Counted from the first letter of the stretch, positions 29,089 through 40,227 are shown. The stretch is DNA of 64,000 nt from Microbacterium hatanonis (GCF_008017415.1 NZ_VRSV01000002.1:1-64000), one strand, 5' to 3'. Notes: generated by a model not told the origin, from the sequence alone. Translations and numbers: made by a program.

Positions 29089-29813
29089 CCGTCGATCGTA
29101 GCGTCGGGACCGAGCGGGTCCCTGTGCGGGGGCGTTCCCTCGGCGAGCGCCTGGTCGACGGTCGAGCGCACGAGGGCGGAGAGATAGCCTCCCGCGTTCT
29201 CGACGCCGAGGCGGGTGAGCATGCCGGCCGCCTGTCGCACGATCGAGCGCGAGAACTCCGTGGCCGTCGCGATCGCCTCGGCATACGCGGGTCGATCGGC
29301 ATCAGCGACGACGACCGGCTCGCATCCCAGCTCGACCGCGAGCGCCTGGGCGATGGGCAGCACCGGCCCCGGCGCGGTGACGGCGGCGTAGCCCTGGCTG
29401 AGGGCGCGGAGGTCGATCGAGGTGCCGGTGAAGCTGATCGCCGGGTGTATCGCCAGCGGGATCGCGCCGGATCGCAGTGCCGGTTCGAGCACCGCGATGC
29501 CGTGCGCGGCGTCGGTGTGCAGAACGAGCTGACCGGGCTGCCATGCCCCGACCTCGGCGAGACCTGCGACGAGCCCGGCGAGCTCGTCGTGGGGAACCGC
29601 GATGACGACGAGCTCGCTGCGGCGGACGACCTCGTCGGCGGCCAGCACCGGCACCCCGGGAAGGATCGCCTCGACCCGGTCGTCGTCGGACCCCGAGGTG
29701 ATCCCCACGAGCGCATGTCCCGCGCCGGCGAGCGCCGAACCGATCACGGGCCCGACCTTGCCCGCCCCGATGATGCCGACTCCGAGGCGTCCGTCGCGTC
29801 CTGGCCCGCTCAT
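29085..29813 (-). CDS. Rossmann-like DUF2520 oxidoreductase
   Basis: A 242-residue protein with an N-terminal NAD(P)-binding fold (VGIIGAGKVGPVIGSALAGAGH) and a C-terminal all-helical DUF2520 domain (TATEFSRSIVRQAAGML, then LVRSTVDQAL). This is the COG5495 family, the usual partner of panC in actinobacteria (Rv3603c-like). A reductase role is likely; the substrate is unknown. It overlaps genes on both sides. Confidence 0.85.
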   Translation of the reverse strand: MSGPGRDGRLGVGIIGAGKVGPVIGSALAGAGHALVGITSGSDDDRVEAILPGVPVLAADEVVRRSELVVIAVPHDELAGLVAGLAEVGAWQPGQLVLHTDAAHGIAVLEPALRSGAIPLAIHPAISFTGTSIDLRALSQGYAAVTAPGPVLPIAQALAVELGCEPVVVADADRPAYAEAIATATEFSRSIVRQAAGMLTRLGVENAGGYLSALVRSTVDQALAEGTPPHRDPLGPDATIDG

Positions 29814-31510
29814 CGCGGAGTCCGATCCGGCGCGTCGACAGGCTCAGCGGGCGGCGCCACGGTGTCAGCGGGCGGGGCTGCGAGGTCAGCCGGCGCACTA
29901 ACCGGTTCGAGGAGGGGCTCCCCCGCCGGAGTCTGATCGGGTTCGGACGACGCCCACCGGTGGCTGCGATCGCCGGCGGATGCGGCGACGATTCCGTCCG
30001 CGGCATCCTGGAATCCTCGCAGCGCGTCGTCGCGCTCGAGAATCCCCACGGTGGTCGTCACCGATCCCGCCACCACGTGCGCGGTGAGGTTCGCGACGCC
30101 CAGCATGCGGTCGATCGGCCCCTGCGCGATCCCGACGCTCTGCATGCGTGCCAGCGGGAAGACGCCGAGCGCACGCCAGATGAAACCCCGTCGGAGGAAG
30201 AGCGCGTCGGGCGTCAGCAGGTACCCGTTGCGTCGCCACGACAGCGGCCGCAGAAGCCGGGCGCGCGCGGGCGTCGTCGCGTACGGATCGTCGGCGCGGG
30301 GGCCGAGGATGCCCTGGTCGAAGACGAACGGCCAATCCTCGTCGGGGAGGGCCGGCAGCAGGAGCTTGAGCACGCGCTCGACGTCGGCGCGCGTGCCCAC
30401 CGGCAGCACGGTCGTGAACTGGTCGGCGTTCGTGTCGCTGGCGGAACGGCCGGAGAGGCGGTTGACCGTGATCGACCACCAGCCGAACGGCCGCCAGAAG
30501 ATCGACTGGCGCACCTCGACAGCGTGGACGCGCCCCGGCGGCAGAGTCTCGCTCACGGTCGTGAAGAGGCCGAAGGTGATCCGCGTACCGCTCGGCATGG
30601 GGGCGATCGAATAGCGCAGCGCCCGCGTGACAGACCTCACGTAGTAGGCGCCGAACCCGAGCACGGCGGGTACGAACGAGAACAGCACCCAGACCGAGCC
30701 GACGATGGAACCCACCACGATCGCCGCGATGAGCGCGATCAGCACGAGGGTCGTGCCGCTCAACAGGCGCGACGCGATGAGACGACCTGCGGGGATGTGC
30801 ACCACCGATTCGGGCTCGACGTCGCCCTGGTCGTCGCCGTCGACGAGACCCGTCAGGCCCGCCCCGACGGCCGAAGCGGCCTGCCGCACGCGCGTGCCTG
30901 CGCTGCGTGCGGCGGCGCTCCCCCCGAGGCGGCGGCCCGACGCCAGTCGCAGGATGTCGGCGCGGATCGTCTCGGCGTTCGACGTCGAGAGGTACTCGAG
31001 CTTCACGTTCGAATCGGTGCCCGCCCCCACCACCTCGAGCTTGCCGACGCCGAGGAGACGCGCCACGAGGGGCCGCGTCAGGTTGACGCCCTGCACACGG
31101 TCGAGCGGTGCCCGCCGGTGCGTGCGGAAGAGCACGCCCGAGCGCACCTCGACGTCGTCGTCGGTGATGCGGAACGTGTGGAACCGCCACGACAGGGAGA
31201 ACACCAGCAGCAGCACGACGACCGTGCCGAGCACAGCGAGGAGGGCGATCAGGATGAGGTTGCGGCTGACGAGGTAGTCGATCGGGTCGGGCGGCAGCTC
31301 GCCCTCGCTGAACTCCGGGGCGAAGGCCGGCAGCAGCCACTCGACGAGCCGCTCGCGCAGGTTCGCGATGATGATGCCCGCGACCACGAGGAGGAAGAGC
31401 CCCCCGCGCAGGAGCGGGGTGAGCGGATGCATCCGGTGCCACTCGCCGTCGCTGAGCGGCGAGCGCACCTCGTCCGCCGGGGGTGCGGGCGGGGCGGATG
31501 CTTCGCTCAC
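29810..31510 (-). CDS. PH-domain membrane protein, YdbT-like
   Basis: A 566-residue membrane protein with several bacterial PH (bPH2/DUF304) domains. There are helices near 30-55, 78-100, 240-280 and the PH blocks SLSWRFHTFRITDDDVEVRSG, TRITFGLFTTVSETL and YLLTPDALFLRRG. The C-terminal tail is rich in Ala and Pro. Its start overlaps the next gene's stop. YdbS/YdbT pairs in Firmicutes affect membrane or bacteriocin resistance; no role is established here. Confidence 0.8.
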   Translation of the reverse strand: MSEASAPPAPPADEVRSPLSDGEWHRMHPLTPLLRGGLFLLVVAGIIIANLRERLVEWLLPAFAPEFSEGELPPDPIDYLVSRNLILIALLAVLGTVVVLLLVFSLSWRFHTFRITDDDVEVRSGVLFRTHRRAPLDRVQGVNLTRPLVARLLGVGKLEVVGAGTDSNVKLEYLSTSNAETIRADILRLASGRRLGGSAAARSAGTRVRQAASAVGAGLTGLVDGDDQGDVEPESVVHIPAGRLIASRLLSGTTLVLIALIAAIVVGSIVGSVWVLFSFVPAVLGFGAYYVRSVTRALRYSIAPMPSGTRITFGLFTTVSETLPPGRVHAVEVRQSIFWRPFGWWSITVNRLSGRSASDTNADQFTTVLPVGTRADVERVLKLLLPALPDEDWPFVFDQGILGPRADDPYATTPARARLLRPLSWRRNGYLLTPDALFLRRGFIWRALGVFPLARMQSVGIAQGPIDRMLGVANLTAHVVAGSVTTTVGILERDDALRGFQDAADGIVAASAGDRSHRWASSEPDQTPAGEPLLEPVSAPADLAAPPADTVAPPAEPVDAPDRTPR

Positions 31511-32115
31511 AGGCCGGTCCGTCGGGTCTCGGCGACGTCGACGAGGGTGTCACGAAGATTCTCGGCGGCCTTCTGCGTCAGGCCCGGGATCGTCACGCCG
31601 GTGGAGGCTGCGGCAGTGACGAGCTTCAGCTGAGCGATCCCGAATCCGCGGTCGAGGGGACCGTGCGTGATGTCGATGAGCTGCATGCGCCCGTAGGGCA
31701 CCGCGACCATGCGCTGCCAGAGGATGCCGCGGCGGAACACGAGATCGTCGCGCCGCAGCTGATACCCGTACGAGCGTGCCTGACGCGGCGTGATCGCGAG
31801 GGAGAAGAGGCAGACGAGCAGCACGAGTCCGGCGGGGATCCACGTCCACGGCTGGTCGAGCCACAGCTGCAGACCGATCGCCACCGCGAGCACGACGAGG
31901 GTGAACGCGCCGGTGGAGATGATCTGCACCCAGACGTAGGCGCGGGCGAGCTGATGCCAGGTTCCGTCGCCGAGCGGCAGGCGCGCCTCGGAGCGGGGCT
32001 CGATGATGCGGGTGAACGACCCCTCGTCGAGAACGGCCGCCGTCTCGCGGACACGCGCGTCGTCGGTGGGGTCAGTGGGCGACGCCTGCGGAGTCGCCTC
32101 CGGGTTGTTCGTCAT
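31507..32115 (-). CDS. PH-domain membrane protein, YdbS-like
   Basis: A 202-residue partner of the YdbT-like protein. Two membrane helices (about 65-85, 90-108) are followed by one bPH2 domain (YQLRRDDLVFRRGILWQRMVAVPYGRMQLIDI, quoted here only by its first segment YQLRRDDLVFRRG, and GPLDRGFGIAQLKLVTA). It starts 44 bases inside the DUF3180 gene, so the genes overlap. Confidence 0.8.
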   Translation of the reverse strand: MTNNPEATPQASPTDPTDDARVRETAAVLDEGSFTRIIEPRSEARLPLGDGTWHQLARAYVWVQIISTGAFTLVVLAVAIGLQLWLDQPWTWIPAGLVLLVCLFSLAITPRQARSYGYQLRRDDLVFRRGILWQRMVAVPYGRMQLIDITHGPLDRGFGIAQLKLVTAAASTGVTIPGLTQKAAENLRDTLVDVAETRRTGL

Positions 32116-32554
32116 CGTCGTCCTTCCGGATGGTGCACAGGTGCTCGGCGACCAGCGCCGCCGCGACGAGGATGCCGCCGCAGATCGCCGTGGCGATCGT
32201 CGTGCCCATCGAGCCTACCGAGGGGGTCACCGGACGGGTGAAGAGGAAGAGCAGGAGCCCGACCGCGACGCCCCCCACGGCCGCTCCGACGATGCTCGAC
32301 GCTTTCGCCAGGATGGCGATGCGCAGCGCCCGGAACGGGTTGACGGCGGTGGTGGCGAGCCCCCGGGTGGCCCGCCGGATCGGGATGGCGAGCGCGATCA
32401 CAGCGCCCCCGACCAGGAGGAGCAGGATCGGCAGCGTCACAGCCGGCGCGAACGTCGGCCGGCCCGCAGAGCTCAGGGCGGTGTCGAGCACGAACCCCGC
32501 GACGATGCCCAGCACGGCCGCGCCGACCAGCACCCCCGCGCCGGTGCGCTTCAC
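32072..32554 (-). CDS. DUF3180 membrane protein
   Basis: A 160-residue protein with four predicted helices (about 5-28, 38-60, 80-102, 113-137). The family is found next to folK in most actinobacteria (Rv3605c-like). The start is GTG 32554 after GAGGAG, overlapping the folK stop. Function unknown. Confidence 0.85.
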   Translation of the reverse strand: MKRTGAGVLVGAAVLGIVAGFVLDTALSSAGRPTFAPAVTLPILLLLVGGAVIALAIPIRRATRGLATTAVNPFRALRIAILAKASSIVGAAVGGVAVGLLLFLFTRPVTPSVGSMGTTIATAICGGILVAAALVAEHLCTIRKDDDDEQPGGDSAGVAH

Positions 32555-33060
32555 CGCGCTCCTCGGAGATCGGCGATCAGGTCTGCGACGCGTCCGGCAC
32601 CGGGGAGCTCGGCGTCCGGGTCGACCTCGTGCCAGGGCGCGAGCACGAACTCCCGCTCGGCCGCGCGCGGGTGGGGGAGTATCAGTCGGGCGTCGTTCGA
32701 GACCACCGCGCCGTACGAGACGAGATCGAGGTCGAGGGTGCGGTCCGCCCACCGCTCCCCCCGTTCGCGTCCGTGACGGGCTTCGATCTGATGCAGGTAC
32801 GCCAGCAGCACCGACGGGGCGAGGCGGGTCGCCACCAGCGCGACGGCGTTGAGATAGCGCGGCGCCTCAGCATCCGGCCCGCTCGTGGTGACCGCCACCG
32901 TCTCCATGACCGCGGAAGTGCGCACGCGGTCGGTCAGCGGCAGCGCCGCGAGGTCGGTCAGCGCGGCCTCGAGGGTCGCCTCGCGGTCGCCGAGGTTGGC
33001 CCCGAGAGCCACGACGGCGATCGCGGGTCGCGGCCGGCCCTCGACGGCGACGTCGCTCAC
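32551..33060 (-). CDS. folK: 2-amino-4-hydroxy-6-hydroxymethyldihydropteridine pyrophosphokinase
   Basis: A 169-residue enzyme that transfers pyrophosphate from ATP to 6-hydroxymethyl-dihydropterin in folate synthesis. Signatures are VVALGANLGDR near the start and RWADRTLDLDLVSYG with the metal-binding aspartates, then LILPHPR. The start is GTG 33060, which overlaps the folB stop by four bases. Confidence 0.93.
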   Translation of the reverse strand: MSDVAVEGRPRPAIAVVALGANLGDREATLEAALTDLAALPLTDRVRTSAVMETVAVTTSGPDAEAPRYLNAVALVATRLAPSVLLAYLHQIEARHGRERGERWADRTLDLDLVSYGAVVSNDARLILPHPRAAEREFVLAPWHEVDPDAELPGAGRVADLIADLRGAR

Positions 33061-33464
33061 GGCGCGACCCCGAACCCGAACGGCACGGCGCGAGGGGCCG
33101 GTCGCGTGCGGCGGATCGTGACCGAGACGTCGGCGAACGGCACCGTGATCGGCGCCGAGGGCTTGTGGACGGTGACGACGGCTTGCTCGACGCGGGGATC
33201 GGTCAGCGCGTCGTCCGCGATCCGCGCGGCGAGGGTCTCGAGCAGGTTCACCGGATCGGTGCCGACGAGCGCCACGATCCGCTCCGCCAGTTCGCCGTAG
33301 TGGACCGTGTCGACGACGTCGTCGGATGCGGCGGCAGGGGCCGTGTCGATCCGCAACGTGAGGTCGACGACGAACTCCTGCCCCTGCGCACGTTCGTCGT
33401 CGTACACGCCGTGGTGGCCCCACGCGCGCACGCCGGTGAGGGTGATCTCGTCTACGGGGTCCAT
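33057..33464 (-). CDS. folB: Dihydroneopterin aldolase
   Basis: A 135-residue enzyme that cleaves dihydroneopterin to 6-hydroxymethyl-dihydropterin and glycolaldehyde. The segment VRAWGHHGVYDDERAQGQEF, the VHYGELAERI block, and the catalytic Lys in VTVHKPSAPI are all present. The start is ATG 33464 after GGAGGG and lies 13 bases inside folP. Confidence 0.93.
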   Translation of the reverse strand: MDPVDEITLTGVRAWGHHGVYDDERAQGQEFVVDLTLRIDTAPAAASDDVVDTVHYGELAERIVALVGTDPVNLLETLAARIADDALTDPRVEQAVVTVHKPSAPITVPFADVSVTIRRTRPAPRAVPFGFGVAP

Positions 33465-34270
33465 GTTCCCTCCGGGTTCTCGTCCGACCAGAGCGCCGCG
33501 ACGCGGAGTGCGTCGCGGGTGGCGGCGACGTCGTGCACCCGCACGGCCCACGCTCCGTCTCGCGCGGACAGCGCGCTGGTGACGGCGGTCGCGAGGTCGC
33601 GGCGAGCGAGGGACGCATCGTCGCCGAGCGCCTCGCCCAGGAACCTCTTGCGGCTGGTGCCCACGAGCACCCGTGAGCCGAGGCCCACGAGCTGGGGCAG
33701 CGCTCGGAGGGTCTGCCAGTTCTGCGGTCCGCGCTTGCCGAATCCGATTCCCGGATCGAGCACGATCCGGCTCGGGGCGATGCCGGCGGCGGCCGCCGCG
33801 TCGACGCGCTCGATCAGCTCGGCCGAGAGCTCGCGCACGAGGTCGACGTAGTCGGCGCGGGCGTACATGTCGGCCGACGGACCGCGCCAGTGCCCCAGAA
33901 CGATCTCGGCGTCGGTCGCGGCCACCGTCTCGAGCATGGCCGGGTCGGAGAGCCCGCCCGAGACGTCGTTGACGATGCGGGCGCCTGCCGCGATCGCCTC
34001 GCGAGCCGTGTCGGCGTTGAGGGTGTCGATGCTGACGACGGCGCCGGCCGCGGCGAGGGCTTCGATCACCGGCAGCACGCGTTGCTGCTCGACGCGCGGG
34101 CCGACCCTTTCGGCGCCCGGTCGGGTCGATTCACCGCCGACGTCGAGGATGTGGGCACCGTCGGCGCGCAGCCGCAGGCCGTGACCGACGGCGACGTCAG
34201 GATCGACGTAGCGCCCGCCGTCGCTGAACGAGTCGGGGGTGACGTTCACGATCCCCATGATGAGCGTCAC
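33452..34270 (-). CDS. folP: Dihydropteroate synthase
   Basis: A 272-residue TIM barrel joining p-aminobenzoate to the pterin pyrophosphate; the target of sulfonamides. Motifs are GIVNVTPDSFSDGG, DVGGESTRPGAE, and the C-terminal GTSRKRFLG with the substrate Lys and Ser. The start is GTG 34270 overlapping the folE stop as GTGA; longer forms would read through the folE tail. Confidence 0.94.
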   Translation of the reverse strand: MTLIMGIVNVTPDSFSDGGRYVDPDVAVGHGLRLRADGAHILDVGGESTRPGAERVGPRVEQQRVLPVIEALAAAGAVVSIDTLNADTAREAIAAGARIVNDVSGGLSDPAMLETVAATDAEIVLGHWRGPSADMYARADYVDLVRELSAELIERVDAAAAAGIAPSRIVLDPGIGFGKRGPQNWQTLRALPQLVGLGSRVLVGTSRKRFLGEALGDDASLARRDLATAVTSALSARDGAWAVRVHDVAATRDALRVAALWSDENPEGTWTP

Positions 34271-34917
34271 GTCGTCACCGACCCCTGAGCCTGTACGGCC
34301 GACCCCTGAGCCTGTGCCACCGGTCCCTGCCCCTGTCGAAGGGAGATCAGCGCGATGAGCTCGGCGCGCGCCGCCGGGTCGGCGAGTTCTCCTCGGGCGG
34401 CGATCGTGACGGTGGTGGCGTTCTTCTGCTGCGCACCGCGCATCGTCACGCACTCGTGCGAGGCGTCGAGCACGACGAGAACCCCTCGCGCGTCGAGCGA
34501 CGCCGCGATCGTGTCGGCGATCTGCTCGCCCAGGCGCTCCTGCACCTGCGGGCGGGCGGCGAGCACCTCGACGACCTTCGACAGCGCCCCGAGGCCAACG
34601 ACCTGCTCGCCCGGCAGGTACGCGAGATGCGCCACCCCGCGGAAGGGGAGCAGGTGGTGCTCGCAGATGGAACGGAAATCGACCCCGCGCAGCATCACCG
34701 CACCCGACGGCACCGTTTCGGGCGCCGGGCCCCGCGAGATCGAGATCGTGTGCGCGAGGGGTGCAGCAGCATCCTCACCGACCCCCGCGAAGAACTCCGC
34801 GTAGGCGTCGGCCACGCGCTCGGGCGTCTGACGGAGCCCCGGTCGTTCGGGGTCTTCGCCGATCGCCTCGAGCAGCTCCCTCACGAGAGAGCGCACGCGC
34901 TCCCGGTCGACGGTCAT
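34267..34917 (-). CDS. folE: GTP cyclohydrolase I with repeat-derived tail
   Basis: A 216-residue enzyme making dihydroneopterin triphosphate from GTP, first step of the folate operon. Zinc and active-site motifs are SICEHHLLPF (Cys-Glu-His-His) and DASHECVTMRG. After the normal end (about residue 193, LISLRQ) the protein carries a tail of three heptads (GQGPVAQ, AQGSAVQ, AQGSV) encoded by a 21-base tandem repeat at 34280-34342. Confidence 0.94.
   Translation of the reverse strand: MTVDRERVRSLVRELLEAIGEDPERPGLRQTPERVADAYAEFFAGVGEDAAAPLAHTISISRGPAPETVPSGAVMLRGVDFRSICEHHLLPFRGVAHLAYLPGEQVVGLGALSKVVEVLAARPQVQERLGEQIADTIAASLDARGVLVVLDASHECVTMRGAQQKNATTVTIAARGELADPAARAELIALISLRQGQGPVAQAQGSAVQAQGSVTT
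34280..34342. repeat. 21-base tandem repeat, three copies, in folE 3-prime end
   Basis: The copies begin at 34280 (GACCCCTGAGCCTGT), 34301 (GACCCCTGAGCCTGT) and 34322 (GGTCCCTGCCCCTGTCGAAGG). The unit resembles the CCCTGAGCCTGTCGAAGG sequence that is dispersed in many actinobacterial genomes; a related TCGACAGGCTCAG lies at 29834. Confidence 0.75.
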
Positions 34918-34926
34918 CGGCCGGGC

Positions 34927-36930
<2,004 letters not shown>

Positions 36931-37044
36931 GGTGCGGGGCGACGCCCGGGCCCCTTTCGTCAGGATTCCACCGGTTTACGGTGAAATTAGGGTACAGCGG
37001 GGTCTCTATGGGCGGACTGTGCATTCGCCCACGGCGTACGCGCC

Positions 37045-37596
37045 TCAGCTGTAGACGTGCGGTGCGAGCACCGCGACATCGCGCAGATTGCGGTACTTCT
37101 CGGCGTAGTCGAGGCCGTATCCGATGACGAATTCGTTGGGGATGTCGAACCCGACGTAGCGGCAGTCGACCTCCACCTTCATCGCGTCGGGCTTGCGCAG
37201 GAGCGCGAGCACCTCGATCGACTCGGCCCCCCGCGAGGCGAAGTTCTCGAGCAGCCAGCTGAGGGTCAGGCCCGAGTCGATGATGTCTTCCACGATCAGC
37301 ACGTGGCGCCCGTGGAGGTCGGTGTCGAGGTCTTTCCGGATCTGCACGACACCGCTGGAGCGCGTACCCGTTCCGTACGACGACACCGCCATCCAGTCCA
37401 TCTGGATGTGCAGCGGGAGGTGGCGTGCGAAGTCGGCCATGACCATGACCGCGCCCTTCAGCACACCGACGAGGAGGAGGTTCTCGCCCTCGTAGTCACG
37501 GGCGACCTGCTCGGCGAGCTCGGCCAGTTTGTCCTGGATCTGCTCCTCGGTGATCAGTACCTCGGTGATGTCATCGGAGATCTGGTCGGCGCGCAT
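37045..37596 (-). CDS. hpt: Hypoxanthine phosphoribosyltransferase
   Basis: A 183-residue purine salvage enzyme making IMP (and GMP) from PRPP. The PRPP motif is VLIVEDIIDSGLTL; VLKGAVMVMADF and FDIPNEFVIGYGLDY complete the fold. It lies nine bases after tilS, the usual actinobacterial arrangement, and would use hypoxanthine from the deaminase at 12141. Confidence 0.95.
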   Translation of the reverse strand: MRADQISDDITEVLITEEQIQDKLAELAEQVARDYEGENLLLVGVLKGAVMVMADFARHLPLHIQMDWMAVSSYGTGTRSSGVVQIRKDLDTDLHGRHVLIVEDIIDSGLTLSWLLENFASRGAESIEVLALLRKPDAMKVEVDCRYVGFDIPNEFVIGYGLDYAEKYRNLRDVAVLAPHVYS

Positions 37597-37605
37597 GGAT
37601 CGAGT

Positions 37606-38616
37606 TTAGGCGCTGGCCGCGCCGTGTCCCGTGGCCGCGAACACGATCCGCCCGCCGATGCGGCGCGCCGAGCAACCGGGCAGATCGATCGGTCCCTGCC
37701 CCGCCCAGTCGGTCGCGAGACGTGCGACATCGAGGGTCTGCGACCTCGTGAGGCTCTCGCCGAACTCGCTCGACACGATGAGGCGGATGATGCGCTGGCG
37801 CAGCGCAGCGGGGTTCGCTGCCAGGGCTGCGGCCGACACAGAGATACCCGCCTCGGCGTGCTCGACGATGTCTTCGATCGTCTCGTCGATCATCTCGGCG
37901 AAGGCCTCGGCGTCTTCGCGCAGCTGCTCGGCGGTGCGCGCGAGCGCCTCGGCGATGCCCGGACCCAGCTCGGTCTCGAGCACGGGCAGCACGCGCTCGC
38001 GCACCCGCACCCGGGAGAACCGGGGCTCGGAGTTGTGCGGGTCGTGCCAGGGGTCGAGCCCTTCGGCAGCGCACGCGGCGACGGTCGTCGCACGACGCAC
38101 TCCGAGCAGCGGACGCATCCAGAGGCCGGACTCGTCGGTGCGCTCGGGCGCCATGCCCATGAGGCTCGACGCCCCCGAGCCGCGCGCCAGCCCGAGCAGC
38201 ACCGTCTCGGCCTGGTCGTCGAGGGTGTGCCCGAGCAGCACCGCGTCGGCGCCGCGCTCGCGGGCGGCGGCCGAGAGCGCGGCGTATCGGGCATGGCGGG
38301 CGGATGCTTCGGGGCCGCCCTCCGCACCCACCTGCACCGCGACGACGACGGCGTCGAGGCCGAGAGCGCGAGCGGCGGCGGCGGCGCGGTCCGCAGCATC
38401 CGCCGATCCCTCCTGCAGCCGGTGGTCGATGGTCACCGCGGTGGCGGCGATGCCGAGCTTCGGTGCCTCGAAGGCGACGGCCGCGGCGAGCGCGAGCGAG
38501 TCGGGTCCGCCCGAGAGGGCGACGACGACCGAGGCGGGGCGGGACGTCTCGAGCGCCGCGCGCACGGCGCGGCGGACATCGGCGACCGCGGGGTCGAGGC
38601 TCGGGCGTACGGGCAT
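37606..38616 (-). CDS. tilS: tRNA(Ile)-lysidine synthetase
   Basis: A 336-residue enzyme that converts C34 of the CAU-anticodon isoleucine tRNA to lysidine. The PP-loop SGGPDSLAL lies near 35-43, followed by the HTLDDQAET segment and a helical C-terminal part with a short substrate-binding domain. The start is ATG 38616. It is divergent from the esterase at 38657, only 40 bases apart. Confidence 0.93.
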   Translation of the reverse strand: MPVRPSLDPAVADVRRAVRAALETSRPASVVVALSGGPDSLALAAAVAFEAPKLGIAATAVTIDHRLQEGSADAADRAAAAARALGLDAVVVAVQVGAEGGPEASARHARYAALSAAARERGADAVLLGHTLDDQAETVLLGLARGSGASSLMGMAPERTDESGLWMRPLLGVRRATTVAACAAEGLDPWHDPHNSEPRFSRVRVRERVLPVLETELGPGIAEALARTAEQLREDAEAFAEMIDETIEDIVEHAEAGISVSAAALAANPAALRQRIIRLIVSSEFGESLTRSQTLDVARLATDWAGQGPIDLPGCSARRIGGRIVFAATGHGAASA

Positions 38617-38656
38617 CCGTTCACGGTACCGGCGCACCGCACGGTTAGATGAATGC

Positions 38657-39631
38657 ATGCTCACCGATCGCCCGCTCTCCGAGCTGCGTACGTTCCAGTC
38701 CGACGTCGAAGATCCGGCGGATTTCGACGACTTCTGGGTGCAGACGCTCCACGAGGCGGCCGAGCGCGCCACCCCGACCGTGCTCGAGACGGTGGAGACC
38801 GGGATGCGGCGCGTGAACGTGTCGGACGTGACCTTCAGCGGCTACGCCGGCGACCCGGTGCGCGCCTGGCTCGTGACTCCGGTCGGGGCCGAGGAATCGT
38901 TGCCGGTCGTGATCGAGTACGCGGGCTACGGCAGCGGACGCGGTCGTCCGATCAACCACCTGTGGGCCGCGGCCTCCGGGTGGGCGCATCTGGTGATGGA
39001 CGTGCGCGGCCAGGGCGCCGGGCGCGGATCGGCGGTCGGCTCCACCCCCGACCCGCACGGCTCGGCGCCCGCGCACCCGGGCGTCATGACGCGGGGCATC
39101 GAAGACCCGCGCACCTACTACTACCGGCGTCTGCTCACCGATGCCGTTCGCGCCGTCGACGTCGCGCGCGACCTGCCCGGCATCGATCCCGACCGCGTGG
39201 CCGTCGTCGGCGGCAGCCAGGGCGGTGCGCAGGCGATCGCCGCCGCAGCGCTCCGACCCGACGTGAGCGCGGCCGTCGCCTTCGTGCCCTTCCTGTCCGA
39301 CACCGCGCGCGCGACGCTCATCACGGATGCTGCGCCCTACTCCGAGATCGCGGGGTACCTCACCTCGCAGCGGTCGCGCGTCGAGCAGGTCGCCCGCACG
39401 CTGTCGTACGTGGACGGGGTCAATTTCGCGCGTCGGGTGCGCACCCGCATCCACTACTCCGTCGCGCTGATGGACCCGATCTGCCCGCCGTCGACCGTCT
39501 TCGCCGGCTTCAACGCGAACGCCTCGGAGAACAAGACGATCGAGGTGTGGCCCTACAACGGGCACGAGGGCGGCGGACCCGAAGACCGCGAGCGCGCGAT
39601 CGAGGTCATCGCCGAGTCGTTCGCCGCCTGA
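38657..39631 (+). CDS. Acetyl xylan esterase / cephalosporin-C deacetylase family hydrolase
   Basis: A 324-residue alpha/beta hydrolase of carbohydrate esterase family 7. Signatures are VMDVRGQGAGRGS, the nucleophile in GGSQGG, the acid in LMDPICPPST and the base in YNGHEGGG. The family removes acetyl groups from small xylo-oligosaccharides and other acetylated compounds inside the cell. No xylanase or transporter is adjacent. The start is ATG 38657. Confidence 0.9.
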   Translation: MLTDRPLSELRTFQSDVEDPADFDDFWVQTLHEAAERATPTVLETVETGMRRVNVSDVTFSGYAGDPVRAWLVTPVGAEESLPVVIEYAGYGSGRGRPINHLWAAASGWAHLVMDVRGQGAGRGSAVGSTPDPHGSAPAHPGVMTRGIEDPRTYYYRRLLTDAVRAVDVARDLPGIDPDRVAVVGGSQGGAQAIAAAALRPDVSAAVAFVPFLSDTARATLITDAAPYSEIAGYLTSQRSRVEQVARTLSYVDGVNFARRVRTRIHYSVALMDPICPPSTVFAGFNANASENKTIEVWPYNGHEGGGPEDRERAIEVIAESFAA

Positions 39632-39693
39632 GAGCCGACAGGCCGCCGCACTAGGCTGGGCGGCGGAAATCCACCGATTTAAGGAGCACGAGT

Positions 39694-40227
39694 ATGGGCG
39701 CGTACGACGCCGTCATCGAGATCCCGCGCGGCAGCCGCGTGAAGTACGAGGTCGACCACGGCACGGGGCGCGTGTTCCTCGACCGCATCCTCTTCACCGC
39801 CTTCGGCTACCCCACCAACTACGGCTTCTTCGAGAACACTCTCGGTGAGGACGGCGACCCGCTCGACGTGCTCGTGCTGCTCGACCACGACATCTACCCC
39901 GGCGTCGTCGCGAAGGTCCGCCCCGTCGCCGTGCTGAAGATGAGCGACGAGGCCGGCGGAGACGACAAGGTCGTCGCCGTGCTGTCGAAGGACCCGCGCT
40001 GGGCGCACATCCAGGACGTCGGCGACATCGCCGAGGAGCTCCGCAACGAGATCGGCCACTTCTTCGAGCACTACAAGGACCTCGAGCCCAACAAGTGGGT
40101 CAAGGTCGACGAGTGGGCCGGCGCGACCGAAGCCGAGCGTCTCGTGCAGGAGGCGTTCGTGCGCTTCGAGGAGCACGAGGGCCAGACCAAGACGCAGGGT
40201 GCGGGCGAGGCTCCGAGCACGCTCTGA
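39694..40227 (+). CDS. ppa: Inorganic pyrophosphatase
   Basis: A 177-residue family I enzyme hydrolysing pyrophosphate with Mg2+. EIPRGSRVKYE and DGDPLDVLVL carry the metal-binding residues. A strong AAGGAG precedes ATG 39694. A hairpin terminator follows. Confidence 0.96.
   Translation: MGAYDAVIEIPRGSRVKYEVDHGTGRVFLDRILFTAFGYPTNYGFFENTLGEDGDPLDVLVLLDHDIYPGVVAKVRPVAVLKMSDEAGGDDKVVAVLSKDPRWAHIQDVGDIAEELRNEIGHFFEHYKDLEPNKWVKVDEWAGATEAERLVQEAFVRFEEHEGQTKTQGAGEAPSTL

Noticed and set aside
26657..29716. Apparent 1019-residue fusion of lysS with upstream sequence
   Set aside because: The upstream part is out of frame with panC and the DUF2520 gene, which are real; LysS begins at 28174 with a normal family N-terminus.
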